64,000 nt of DNA, taken from NCBI RefSeq assembly GCF_964019385.1, contig NC_088650.1, positions 29,730,685 to 29,794,684 of the forward strand, written 5' to 3'. This DNA comes from Sycon ciliatum (taxonomy: Eukaryota > Porifera > Calcarea > Leucosolenida > Sycettidae). Each line of letters opens with the position of its first letter. Within the stretch, counting starts at the first letter, position 1. Both the position numbers and the translations under genes were made by a program. A model generated the notes under the pieces. It had not been told where the DNA came from, ran no database searches, and was given only the letters and a program-made list of their open reading frames with translations. Shown in pieces: positions 50,795 through 62,900 of the stretch.

Positions 50795-53622
50795 CCACAC
50801 TCCGGTTGCAGTTCACTTCATCCACGCAGCCTGTGGCCAAGGTCGTGTCCTCGGATACGGCTGGAGTGGGTAAGAGAGATCATAAGCACTTAACATGCCA
50901 ATGATATCAATTAGAACAACTACATGTATATCAAGAACAAGCATACATGTACATGTAAATTCGTATACAACATTGGAATTGGGAGATTTTAGCCAGGCAC
51001 AGTGCACACAGACGCATTTGCAATGTAATTCACCCTGCGCCAATGCGTTCCAAACCTACTGGCACACTCTCTTCTTCTGACTTTCACTAACTCTCGCGAT
51101 AAAAGGACCAGCCATGACTTCGATACTAATAGTGATATTCCTCCTAACAAGCTGCTACAAAATTACATAGTACTGGTGCAGTCCAGAGGAGGAAGGCTCC
51201 TGAAATCTTGATCTTCCCCTGGCTCAACGTCCGACTCTGAAAATCTATTCCATTTAAAAAAAAACTCTAAAGTTATATTGCAAATACTGGTATACTGGCA
51301 AATGCTGGTAGCCCGAGCTCATACATGTACATGCAGTCGCCGAGTCTTACCATGACAACCACCGGTGGAGCGTATCCCTGTTCCAGTATAGCCAGATCGG
51401 CATATGCATAGGAATGTGGCTCCACGCCTTGCACAGTAGGAGTTGTGTGAGCACAGGTATGGGTTCTCCTCACAATTATTTGAGTTTTCTGCAGGGGCGA
51501 TATTGACGCCGGTAGTTGGGTTCGGATTCACACCGGAACTGGAACTAGTTGTGCTGTAGCCGGTAGTTGGGTTCGGATTCACACCGGAACTGGAACTAGT
51601 CGTGCTGTAGCCGATAGTTGGGTTCGTATTCACACCGGAACTGGAACTAGTTGTACTGAAGCCTATAGTTGGGTTCGTATTCACACCGGAACTGGAGCTA
51701 GTTGTACTGTAGCCGATAGTTGGGTTCGGATTCACACCGGAACTGGAGCTAGTTGTACTGTAGCCGATAGTTGGGTTCGTATTCACACCGGAACTGGAAC
51801 TAGTCGTGCTGTAGCCGATAGTTGGGTTCGTATTCACACCGGAACTGGAACTAGTTGTACTGAAGCCTATAGTTGGGTTCGTATTCACACCGGAACTGGA
51901 ACTAGTTGTACTATAGCCGATAGTTGGGTTCGTATTCACACCGGAACTGGAACTAGTTGTACTGAAGCCGATAGTTGGGTTCGTATTCACACCGGAACTG
52001 GAACTAGTTGTACTATAGCCGGTAGTTGGGTTCGGATTCACACCGGAACTGGAACTAGTTGTGCTGTAGCCGATGGTTGGGTTCGGATTCACACCGGAAC
52101 TGGAACTAGTTGTACTATAGCCGATAGTTGGGTTCGTATTCACACCGGAACTGGAACTAGTTGTACTGAAGCCGATAGTTGGGTTCGTATTCACACCGGA
52201 ACTGGAACTAGTTGTGCTGTAGCCGATAGTTGGGTTCGGATTCACACCGGAACTAGCCGTACTGTAGTTAGCTCTAAACCTGGTACGGACCTGGTTGATT
52301 GAAGTAGCCACATCGTTATCAATAGTCATTTTGCTGCTGGTTGACGTGGGCGATGTCGTGGGCGTTGGAGCGGCGGAAACCATGGAAACTGTTGGGGCGA
52401 GATCTGGACCATGATAGAATAGCAAGACACGGAGAAAAGCAGCCAGCACTGCAAGCTTAGATCATCCTGATGGGGATGTCCAGTTTGGAAAATCTAGCGA
52501 GTACTAACATGCGGGGTCATCGGACTACTCATCCCATGCCCATACAGCTTGCGAACAAACAATAACAAGAGGATGAGAAAAGAGGATGAAAAAATGCTCT
52601 TATTATTGGTTGAACTAGCTCTGCCTTTCGGTGTCGAGCACTCTATTGGACAGCCTGGAACCTCTCTGTTCTACCGGTTGCGTACGTTTAGGTAAATTCT
52701 CGCCAGACATCAGTTCGGTGTAGAATGTTCCGCGGCACCTTCTATAATCTATGTTGTCGCCCGGTCACTACTCTGGTCTTTATTCTAGTCACAGTGCATG
52801 CCTGCATGCCTGCAACCGTTGTGCCATACGCGAATGGAACACTTTTTGTGCTACATGTAGCGTTAGGAATCGAGTACTTTCATTGACTGTGTCATCATTG
52901 TCTATAGCCACAATATGAGTTACATGTTTGAATAGTTTAACGCCATGATAATAGTGTACTGCCGTGATTCACACATTTACTTCGTGGGTATTATATAAAC
53001 CTGCAACCAGATAGATCTCATTTTTAGTTGCGTGATGATTGCCTCGTGCGTGAACCTCGGAGTCACAACGATTTCTTCATCCTCTTCTCCGTGTAAGTAG
53101 CTCTGCCCTTGACTCTTGAGCATTCCTTTCGACGACTAGTCTAGGACCTTTCTGTTTTATTGCCTATTAGTATTAAACCTGTACCTTTGTGCATGATAAC
53201 ATAGAAGTCTTGCCGCTGTGGTTGGGCTACGCCTATGGAGCAGGCGAACGCAGCCATGACCCCATCAAATGCCGGCATGATGACTTGGAAGCTGTACAGA
53301 TAGCCGGCGACGGGAGGCTGATGCTGCACAACGTACGCAGGTGCTAAGCTGCCAGCCTTCGCCGGCATGGGCACCATTGCCACGCGTCGGTAGGTTAGTT
53401 GAGGATGGTTGGAGTTGCACAACGGGCTTTCCACGCGATCGCCAACTTCGGCGTAATCTGCATGGATATGGAGCACCATGACGGAACACATGTGTCATGT
53501 AGACTGTCAGAATTGTCACGCAATGGCTGTAATCCCTGTTGCGAATGATGACTAATGCGCAAGCCCTAAAGAGTGCCAGGAAAGGAACTCCCGAACTGTC
53601 TAAATAATTAGACAGGCTTACT

Positions 53623-53675
<53 letters not shown>

Positions 53676-53805
53676 ACATACACACACACACGCACACACA
53701 CGCACACCACATACGCACACACACACACACACACACCATGTGCCACACACACCTTGACCTTGACCTTTGACGCCCATCGCCGGAGGCGATGATAGCAATG
53801 CTACG

Positions 53806-53898
<93 letters not shown>

Positions 53899-55357
53899 TA
53901 CAAACACACATAAACACATACACACTCTTTCTCTCTCACTCGTTCACTCTATCTCCCACAGCTCTCCTAGCCCTGCGATCATACAGGCGTTATCATCATT
54001 GCACACCGAGATAGATAAAGTAATAATATTGAAATTTTAGATAGCCCTAGGCTAGAGCCTACAAGGGACTTATCATTTCGATCAACTTTGCACAGCGGCC
54101 GCGCCGGTCGATCTTCATATCAGCTAGAGTGCACAGAGAACCCAACTGAATGTTGAGACAGAACAGTTACATTGCGTAGCCTGCTTCAACTTCCAGGCTG
54201 CTTGAGATCAGTGGTCCGTGTCGGAGTACAACTAGTTCAGGCAACATGGAAGCCGTCAGAAGAATGTTCCTTTCCAAGAGCCAGCTTCCAGTGGAAAGCT
54301 TTCTGCATGCACTGGTGGTAGTGTGGGACACGGCAGCTGTAACTCCATAGATATTCTACATCACCTGAGTAGCCGTGAAAAGTTCGAACAGGGCTTGGCC
54401 TCTCAGTACAGACTCCTGCACGTACATGTACATGTGCCGGTACATCGAAATAGAAACAAGCAGCGATCGTAATGGTTCATAATACTACGTCTCAGTGATT
54501 CCATAGTGCACAGAAGGTGGGGGATGCTATTTAGTACATGCATGTATGCTTTTTACTCAATAGCTTGACGCTTTCGCGATCACACAGCAGCAGGCGATTG
54601 TTTGTTTCCTCAATTGTTACTGGTTTGATCAGTGCATAACTTAAAGAAACAAATAATAATTACATTATATGTTGGGCCGATGATGGGTTGCGAGACTATC
54701 GATCAACACGCACACATAATAAACGCAATCCGCAGGATACAGTCTGTACAGGGCCCAGGGATTGGAGGGACATTTGGTGCGACGCTGAGGCACGTTCTGT
54801 TGAAGCGATCGCCTGTCAGACCGCACATTGCACATCATGCACTGTGGAATGTGTTATGTGATGAGAAAGTGTTGAACCCGCGGCACTGTGAGCCCGTGGA
54901 AGAGCATGGATGGTGCTGGATCCACAGCATTATCTACTGGGTTCATCCAATGAGTTATATATTTGGGTTCATGATCCTTTGCCAGACACTGATGATAAAC
55001 AGCCATTGGACGAAACGCTTGAAACCTCTACTTGTGCTAGTATTCTGTTTTTGGCACTTTGTGGGTTGTTCGAAATGTGAAATCAGGGCAGAGGACAAGG
55101 TACAGGTGTACTGTAGGCCGGCATACATGTACATATACATGACTGTACTAACAGGAGAGTAATGAACCTGAGGCTACAGGAAATGCATCTCCTACGGTTA
55201 CCCACCCCCAACGTTAAACTCATGATATCAGGCGTCCCTCACCTTGCAATGGTCCATTACCGGGAAGGTAGGCTCTCTCTTGGCCCAGCGCTGAGATGAT
55301 ACCAGCTTGCGCGACTGCGATCACAGCCAACAACACAGACTGGGGCACAGGTAGCAT
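50795..55357 (-). CDS. Secreted Ser/Thr-repeat protein with EGF domain, 3' end not found
   Basis: Four minus-strand exons fit by splice sites and phase: 55357-55243, 53457-53185, 52448-51351 and 50860-50795; the last ends at a donor, so more exons follow to the left. Exon 1 encodes a signal peptide ([20 protein letters not shown]). Exon 2 gives a 90-residue region ([33 protein letters not shown]) that I cannot assign. Exon 3 holds a Pro/Thr stretch, then fifteen 17-residue units ([17 protein letters not shown]) and a six-cysteine EGF module: [25 protein letters not shown], then GGC. Exon 4 continues [19 protein letters not shown] likely O-glycosylated stalk plus EGF suggests an adhesive or matrix protein, secreted or membrane-anchored. 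The CAA/CAG array occupies intron 4. Confidence 0.65.
51497..52270 (-). repeat. Coding 51-bp minisatellite, fifteen units
   Basis: In-frame 51-bp units encode GVN(T/P)NPT(I/T)G(Y/F)STTSSSS. T/P and Y/F variants recur in blocks, suggesting multi-unit duplications. Length polymorphism is likely. Confidence 0.9.
53645..53925. repeat. Two CA microsatellites
   Basis: (CA)n at 53645-53735 and 53807-53925, separated by about 70 bp, in intron 1 of the EGF gene. Cys/Val-rich frames across them are artefacts. Confidence 0.95.
53940..55242. other. Intron 1 of the EGF gene, unknown plus-strand frame inside
   Basis: A plus-strand open frame (54632-55162) includes [20 protein letters not shown] and hydrophobic stretches. 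I recognise no family and consider it probably non-coding. Confidence 0.3.
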
Positions 55358-55607
55358 CCTTAGCGGCTGTTAGTGAAGGAGGCAGGTAAGTAAGTTGCCA
55401 ACACGGCCGTGTGCGCGAAGGCCAAGTTCACGATGAAAACAGTATTGGCAGCTCGATGAGGGAATCTGCTGTCTTCATCTCATGAACGCCATTACCGCCT
55501 GTTCCAAACCTTAAATCTTTTGGATGTGAGAGACTACATCACGAACGCCACTACTCGTAATCCCAGTCACTGCTACATGCTACACTGGGCAGTTAGTAGG
55601 ATTGACC

Positions 55608-55632
55608 TCCCCCCCCCCCCCCCCCCCCCCCC
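55608..55632. repeat. Poly-C tract
   Basis: A run of about 25 C upstream of the EGF gene. Confidence 0.9.
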
Positions 55633-56019
55633 TGGCTAGTTACGCTGGGTTCCGGTGTGACACGTGTACGTTACGGTCGTTTATGCGCTAGTACTACTAG
55701 TAATAGTACGTGATTGTACTGTATCACGCAATTCGCCATAGAGTAGACTGCATGTACATGTAAGTACATGATTGTATCATGTACATGTAGGTCATTCATG
55801 GTTGCACTAAGAAACGTTCGCACGTCCACGTTACAACCGGCTATACAATTGCGTTGAGAACCACAACCACCTTTATAGGAAGTTTCGCTCGTGCCAGGCC
55901 ACCACCATGCCTGTAATACCAGGGTGGCAGGTGCAGTGCCTTAACGGAGAGGGTGAGGTGGTAACTCTCACAACCAATGCCTGACAAGGGGGCGGACCTC
56001 GTTAGCTGCATCCAATACA

Positions 56020-56730
56020 AGTACTTTATAATTCGAATCGGATTGAGAGCCAAGTATTTAAGTGAAAAAAGAAGGCCCAAAGGTTTACAAGTTATCCGTT
56101 GTTTGTGTCCAACACTAACACGTTTAAGCAAGATACCTGTTGGTCAGAACGTGCAACAATTAGCACAACAATAACTTATGTGATACTGACATTCATGGAC
56201 CTGATGCTTAGCTGCATCACGTCTAGAATGCGCAAACCTGCAGCCTTCCAACTTACTTACTTGGAAGGTTCTAAGTTACGAAATGACGTAAGAAAGGGGA
56301 AGATGAGGGCACTCAAGACGAGGACACGGTAAACATCACAGAGAACTAAGAATGTTAGTTATGACAAAGTGATCATAGATGACGAAGGACGAAGGACCAC
56401 GGCACAGGACGGCCACGGTCTTACGTTATCTCATAACTTTGAACCCTCCAAGTTGGAAGCCTGTTGGTTTTCGCATTCTAGACGTGATACAGCTAAGCAT
56501 CAGGTCGTTGAATGTCACTATCACATCAGTCAGTTCTGTGTTAATTGTTGTACGTTCTGACTCACCGGTATCTTGCTTAACCGTGTTAGTGTTGGACATA
56601 AACAACGGATAACTGGTAAACCTTTGGTCTTCTTTTTTGGACTCGGATGGAGAGCCAAGGATAAATTTATAGGAAAGAAAAGGACCAAGGAACTACACGT
56701 TACGCTGTAATGTATCGTCATCGACATGCG
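56020..56730. repeat. Large inverted repeat, about 700 bp
   Basis: GTTATCCGTTGTTTGTGTCC through TTAAGCAAGATACC (56090-56135) is inverted at about 56565-56615. CCTGATGCTTAGCTG through CTAGAATGCG (56199-56232) is inverted at 56471-56505. AACCTTCCAAGTTGGAAG words recur at the inner ends and in a partial third copy at 56836-56890. Non-coding; possibly a foldback transposon. Confidence 0.7.
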
Positions 56731-56909
56731 TGTACATTCGCCATTGAACCGCCAACGTCCACTCCTTCACAGCTTAGACTTTCAGCTTGTGCTTGCCTTG
56801 GTTGCGCTCCTTCCCCTCCTTGCGTTATTTCTATAACTTAGAACCTTCCAAGTTGGAAGGCTGTTTGAGTGCGCATCCAAGATGTGCCAGAGCTGATAGC
56901 CAGTTAGTT

Positions 56910-57250
56910 TTAGAATGTCAGCAGATCTACCGTAGGTTTATTATTACTCGAAGTATTATTATTCTCAAATTTTTAATAGGGCAATCCCCACAGGCCCAAG
57001 GCCGTTTTACAGGGTACCCTAGGAAAGCAAGTACTGATTTGCGGAATAAGTGCAATGAAGAACATAATAGGGCCTCAGCAGGGAGCGCGTTCCAGCGGTC
57101 AGAGCAGAGGAAACCAACTGAAAATAAACCATAACGAATTTTGACTTTGGGTAGAGCGAGAGACAAGGTAGTCTGAGAACGAATGGAAGAATTAGAGTGT
57201 GTTGAAGCAGAGCGGGTGCAAAAGCCGCAAAACAGGAGCTGGTGCACGAT
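56910..57250 (-). mobile_element. LINE 3' fragment
   Basis: The minus strand reads FSVGFLCSDRWNALPAEALL, then LHLFRKSVLAF, a common end of CR1/L2-type or related LINE ORFs. A segment with GTAAAACGGCCTTGGGCCTG and an AAT-like tail near 56960 follows. The 5' part is missing. Confidence 0.6.
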
Positions 57251-57281
57251 ACAGTAAGATATACAATCATGTACATGTAGG

Positions 57282-58625
57282 TTGCTGGAAACAATTCAAA
57301 AACTAAGGTCTTCATCGCTGCTGTTCCTGATGGGAGACTTCAACGCAAAACTTGGGAAACGACCACCCAGTGACTGCCACTCCGTATCCTATGCTGGTTC
57401 ACACTCAAGGGGCCATCGCAACTACAGCGGCCAGACTTTGGCTGATTTCGCGTCCAGCAATTACCTATTTGCCTGTAACACGGCGTTTCAGCACCGTGCA
57501 GAACATATCACCACATGGACAGGCTGGCGCCACAACCCTAGTGGAGGTCCACCTTTACCCATTTACAACCAAATAGATTATATCCTTTGCCGTCACAGTG
57601 AAAGGTTTGTGGTGACGGATGCCAGATCATACGCCGGGACAAGCTTAGAAAGCGATCACCGTCTTGTGCTGGCAAACCTCAACCTGACTAAGTTGTACAA
57701 GAAGCTCAAGAGGCCGCCAGTAGCCATATCCAGCAACGCAAAATTCAATATATCGGAATTTAGTGACCCGACCAAGAAAGCAAAGTACAGAGAGGCTATC
57801 AACGAACATCTACAGGACCTCGGCAGAGAGCAGGAAGGTGTCAATGCGGAGCAACATCTGCAGTATATTGTGAACGCTATGAGTGAGGCAGCAAACACAT
57901 CGGTGGGCCGCGTCCCTAAACCAAACAAGACGCATAGAAATGGCTTCAGCGGGGAAATTGAAAAGCTAGCAGCAGAGAAACGCAAACTGCGTCTCGACAT
58001 TACGGTGTGCAGAGATGGAACGAAGGTAAAAGAAATGAAGACGCGACGCAACAGGCTGGCACACCAAATTCGCCGGGAATGCCTCAAGTTAGCATCGACT
58101 CGACTGGACGAACGTGTAGCTGAAATAGACCAAATGAAAGACGACGCGAAAATATTCAAAGCAACACGACTACTGCGCCGACAGCAGCAGTCACCAGTTG
58201 TGGTTGAAGACTCTGATGGCAAACTCATTGCACAACCTAGTGAATCAGTCGAAGCATTAAGGCAACACTTCCGTGCTATATTCTGTGATCCTGCTCTGGA
58301 GTCATCTAGGCTCTTACGGACAGAGGAAGACCTTAAAAACCCTATAAAGCAGCCAGAGGTACATGCCGCAGCTAAGCGCTTGAATAATGGCCGAGCTTCG
58401 GGACCAGATGGGATACCTGCTGAACTTATCAAATATGGAACACCAGCACTGTTCTCGAACATTGCCACTACATTCAACAATTATGCCAAAGACAAATCAC
58501 TCAAGCTAGGCGATGGGCTACTGATCCCGATACCAAAGCCGGGAAAGAAAAGAGGTCCTCCTGGAAATGTAAGGCCAGTTACCCTGTTGAACACCCTACG
58601 TAAACTTCTTTCATTGGTCATCTAG
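57282..58625 (+). mobile_element. LINE fragment: AP-like endonuclease C-half and start of RT
   Basis: The frame opens within an apurinic-type endonuclease: LLFLMGDFNAKLGKRPPSD, NQIDYILCRHSERF and ESDHRLVLANL (GDFNA, IDY and SDH motifs). A basic helical connector follows, then RT N-terminal motifs RASGPDGIPAELIKYG and LLIPIPKPGKKRGPPGNVRP, and the frame stops before the catalytic motifs. It is truncated at both ends. The C-terminal fragment at 46.99 kb could be the same family (RTE/Craig-like), which is an inference. Confidence 0.8.
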
Positions 58626-59509
58626 ACCGGCAGCCAAATTTGAGAAATCGCTCGTATCAACAGGCGTGCTTCCTTTTTCTGCTGACAACCTGCAATTTCT
58701 ACAGTGCGTTGACTATACTTGTAGGAAGCTGAATCTTTTAGTTGGCCATGCTAGAGCTGTGCAGAAACAGACATACCGAGAGATTTTCTGCACTGGAATT
58801 TCACAAATCTCCGGCCATTGAAGCACCTTCTTCAAGCACTCAAGACCCTGAAAAATTCAAAAATTCAAGACGTTGCCGGTTCAAACCCCACATCGGGCGA
58901 CTTTTTTTCTTTTGTTTGGAACTGAATTGCAGTGTTCTCGTGGTATTTAGCCAGCAATTTTAGCAGTATGTCAAGCCGATCGTAATTAACTTCTTCACAG
59001 AAGTAAGAAAATTCACTGAATCCCCATCAGGACCATCAATCCGGAAGCGTTTGTAAGAGCAAGCATATTCAGGCTTTCCGTCTTCTTGCGAGAATAAAGT
59101 AAAGACAAGACAATACAAAAGAAATGTGAATTAGAGTGTCAACTGCCAGCACAAAGGATCACTAGCGAATCATCTGCCAGGCATATGTAATGGCCAGCTG
59201 TATTGATGTTTACACCTAGTCAGACATCGAAAACAGCAACAACTAAATCGACAACATCAACAACAATAGCAGCAGCAGCGGCACACACACGTTTGACAAC
59301 CCCACCCATACATGCACAAACACACACACACACACATTAACACTACTACTACTATTACTACTATATACAGCTGCAATTGCTGGCCACGCCGCTCCCAAGA
59401 TGTGGGAGACGACGTCACGGAAGAAGTTCATCAATGACAGTACGGCTGATGCCGTCCCAGATCCTGGGGACGCCGAAATTGCCTGTTGCAGCGTGGGCAC
59501 TCATGGCGG

Positions 59510-59594
<85 letters not shown>

Positions 59595-59957
59595 TCCCCT
59601 GTCCCGTCCTGTCCCGTTGACCCATTGGCGTTAACGGATACTTCGTCCCATCCGGGTAGGAGAGATGATGGACAATGTTTCCGATGGTGAGTCTGGTCTT
59701 GGATGTGTCGAAATAGTCAACTGAAGATGTATACACACATGCACACAGCCGCACACACACGCACACGCACATGTGTACACACACTTAGGTACATCAAACA
59801 TGTCTTCCATTAAATTTTTATGCTAAAGTCAATTTCACACGATCTGACAGTTTACAACGGCCTGGTATAGCAGCGAATGCTATGCTCAAGAAATGAACCC
59901 ATCCAGAAAATTGTACACGCACCTGCGTAGACTGTAGTAGTAATGATGACAGGCTCG
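58626..59957. other. Intergenic DNA with CA tract and minor fragments
   Basis: A GGTTCAAACCCC box-B-like word at 58881 may be a SINE remnant. A minus-strand CPRCNRQFRRPQDLGRHQ finger-like stretch near 59500 is isolated. No gene model is supported. Confidence 0.35.
59514..59591. repeat. (CA)n microsatellite
   Basis: A pure CA array of about 39 units. Confidence 0.95.
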
Positions 59958-62900
59958 TCATGTGGCTGCATCATTCTGATCAGCGGGCTCAGGATCACTG
60001 TCAGATCCACAGTCACTGGAATCGGAGGAATCCTCCACAGACTCCGAAGTGGTGGTGCTGCTTGTAAGGTGGCTGGAACCAGGTTTGGTGGAGCAAGTTC
60101 GACAGCCACATACATCTGTGCAAGGCAACATGGACTTGTGGCATGCACACCTCTGGCTGGAGCAGTCTCCGACCACGCAGTTGCACTTCACCATGGCTAG
60201 AACCTCCTTGGGTGCCACGTTGGTTAATAGCCAAGTAATCTTCAATACACCTGCACCACACGAAAAAAAAACGCCAGACATTGGGCATTGTCCAAAGTCT
60301 GAAAAAAGGAAACCGGGGATACTGGATGAGTTCTAGGTGGAACTGTTTGAATACTCGCACTAAGTAGGGAACATAATATTATTAAAGTTTGAAGGTGGGC
60401 TCAAAATCTTGATGGTGAATGCACATTTGGGAGATGTACGGTGCATTATCGTTATACATCAGTAGAACAGAAAGATGACGGGGGGGGGGGGCATTGGGTG
60501 GGGTGGTGGTGGTCGGGGAGGACGGACCATGTCCGGCCAATTTTGAAATGACTGGACATCGGGCCCGGCCATCTCACATTCCTTTGCATGCACTGACCTG
60601 CCTCGATAGTCCATCCCTGGCCATCAGGACTGGGTTGGTCGGGTTGGCGTTGCAACGCAGACTTCCAGATAGCTGCCTGGTAATTGGCACGACGTGCGTG
60701 CTGGAGAAGGGCGTCCTCGCAAGGTGGAAGTTGCCTTGGGTCTCGTGCCTTGCTGGCATCGCAGAACAGCTTGTACCGCAAGCCATTGACATCGGCAGAG
60801 GAGCCTGTGGCACCGTACAGTGCACATACAAACTGCTTGCATCCATTGAAAATGGACTCCTGCATTGCAAAACTCTGCCCAAGAGCTGCCATTGCACCCG
60901 CGAGGTTGCCATTTCCCTTAACAAGCTTCAGGCCACGGGCTTTGCCTTTCCCAGAAAAGGCGCTGATTGCATCACATCCGGTGAAAGCATGGAGCCCTAT
61001 CAGAGCGCCGCAGACTGTCGGGCCAAGCTTGTCGGCAATTGCAGTGACATTCAGCACTCTCCTCTTGGATTTCTGGCCAGTGAGGATATAGACAGTTCCA
61101 TGTAGAGATGCTGAATGCGCTAGAGCCAGGACAAAGACATCAGTGTCTTGCGAGAATATGCAGACGGAAGATGCACCACGGCAGAGGGAATGCTCGGCAT
61201 GCAAGAACATGCGCGTGTCCGCTTCTTCGTGCGTGCACTCGAGCAACGGTTCGACAGATGCGCTGAACTGGCCATCATCCTTGGCCTCCAGACGCCAGGA
61301 CTTCACGCCAACAGTCACGTAGATGCTCTGGCCAGGATGTAGTAGAAGAGCAGCTTGGCGTTCTGCCCACTGGTCGGCGAAGAACTGCACAAGATCAGTC
61401 TTGTTCTCACCGCAGGTCATAAATCTGCTCCAATCCGTGGGGATGGCTTGATCTGGGCGCTGTACGTGGCGACGGATGTGTCCAGCGGATGCATGCGAAC
61501 GACTCTGCCTCTCAAACGACTTGATGGAGTTGGTGTGGTACTCGTCGGCTACAAAGTCTAATCGGCTAGACCTATGGGACACGAGAAGCTTCACCAGGTA
61601 CTTCAATACCTGTTCGCTTAGCTGGCCGAATGTCGGCGGAAGTGACGTCTGAGCTCGTAGCATGGCCATTGCATCAATTACGAGCGCACACCCATCAGGA
61701 ATCGAGTTTGCAGCCTCAGCTACGTCCTCGACTTGCTCAAGCAATGCCATGAGCTTCGACTTCTGCGTGGTAACTGGAGTGCCGTCACCCTGGGCTAGTG
61801 ATAGCGGAAGTGTACCCAGCTCGTGCGTGAGCAGCAACCTCATGTCAATGGTTCTCACCTGCGCCATGACAACAAGTTGCTGGAACAGCTTAACCTGCTG
61901 CAAAGCAGTATCAGCTCGACAAGCACGTGAGGACTTCTTCCTCTTGGCGGGGGCCTTGAACGTCTCCAGTTTGTTCTTTTTCAAGACGTCAGAGATGCTG
62001 CTTCCATCGGTGACCATCCTGTTCGCAATGAACTCCTGCACAGCATTCTCTCCGACCGTCTGCGCCGCATGCAAATCCTTCTGCACACTAGCTGAGGGCA
62101 CATCTCTCGTGGCAAGGTTGACAAGGTCACCTGGCTGATAGGGGTTTCCGTACTCACTCAGCACCTTGCCGATGGCCTCAACATCATGCTGGTCTCTCGT
62201 CATACGGTGCTTGGTGCTGTCCTTGTGGGTAGTCGATGAGTTGTCTCGGTCGAGACCTGCCAAGCTGTAACAAGCTGATGTAACAGCGGCACATTCATGC
62301 GCAGTTAGCACCCAACGTTCCACGGCGCCTTTGTTTCGTGAGAAGCCGACAATTCCACCAGGTGTTTTGCTGTCCCTGTTGAATGTCTGCTCGATGGTTT
62401 GATCGACAGGGACCTTGGCGAAGGACTTGGAGGAACGCGTTGCTGTGAAGTCTCCAGCCTTTAATGCTTCCGAAGCGGACGGGTTCGTATCGGGCAGTCG
62501 TACCATGTCGCACCAGTACATTGTGAGGTAGCGGGCATAGTGTTGGTGGTCGTACGCATAAAACCACGGCAAAAGCTTCCGAACACATGCCAGATGCAGA
62601 TTCCAGTCTCCAGTGCGAGTCGCTCGAATAAATTGCAGCAACAAGCTGATCATCTCCAGGTAAGACAGCCAATAGGAAGCCATGGACGGCTTGCTTGCCT
62701 CCTGCTGGCTAGATCTGCAATAGTCTGCCTTCAGTACTGCGAATGCCGATGACTTGGTTGCCATGCTTGCAGCATCATAAATTCCGCTGTCACGGAGGGC
62801 ACAGATTGCATCTTCGATGTGCTGAAGGTCGCCACCATTCTCTGCGTGTTCCAGGGTTCGTTCAAACACTTCCCAGCGACATTGCCACAGCGCTTCGAAT

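Noticed and set aside
53265-53939. Cys/Val-rich 224-codon frame
   Set aside because: It crosses CA repeats and overlaps a better-supported exon in another frame.
54632-55162. 177-codon plus-strand frame as a gene
   Set aside because: It lies inside an intron of an opposite-strand gene, has no recognised domain and no splice or promoter support.
59431-59560. C2H2 zinc-finger gene (CPRCNRQFRRPQDLGRHQ)
   Set aside because: A single isolated finger running directly out of a CA repeat; no exon structure supports it.
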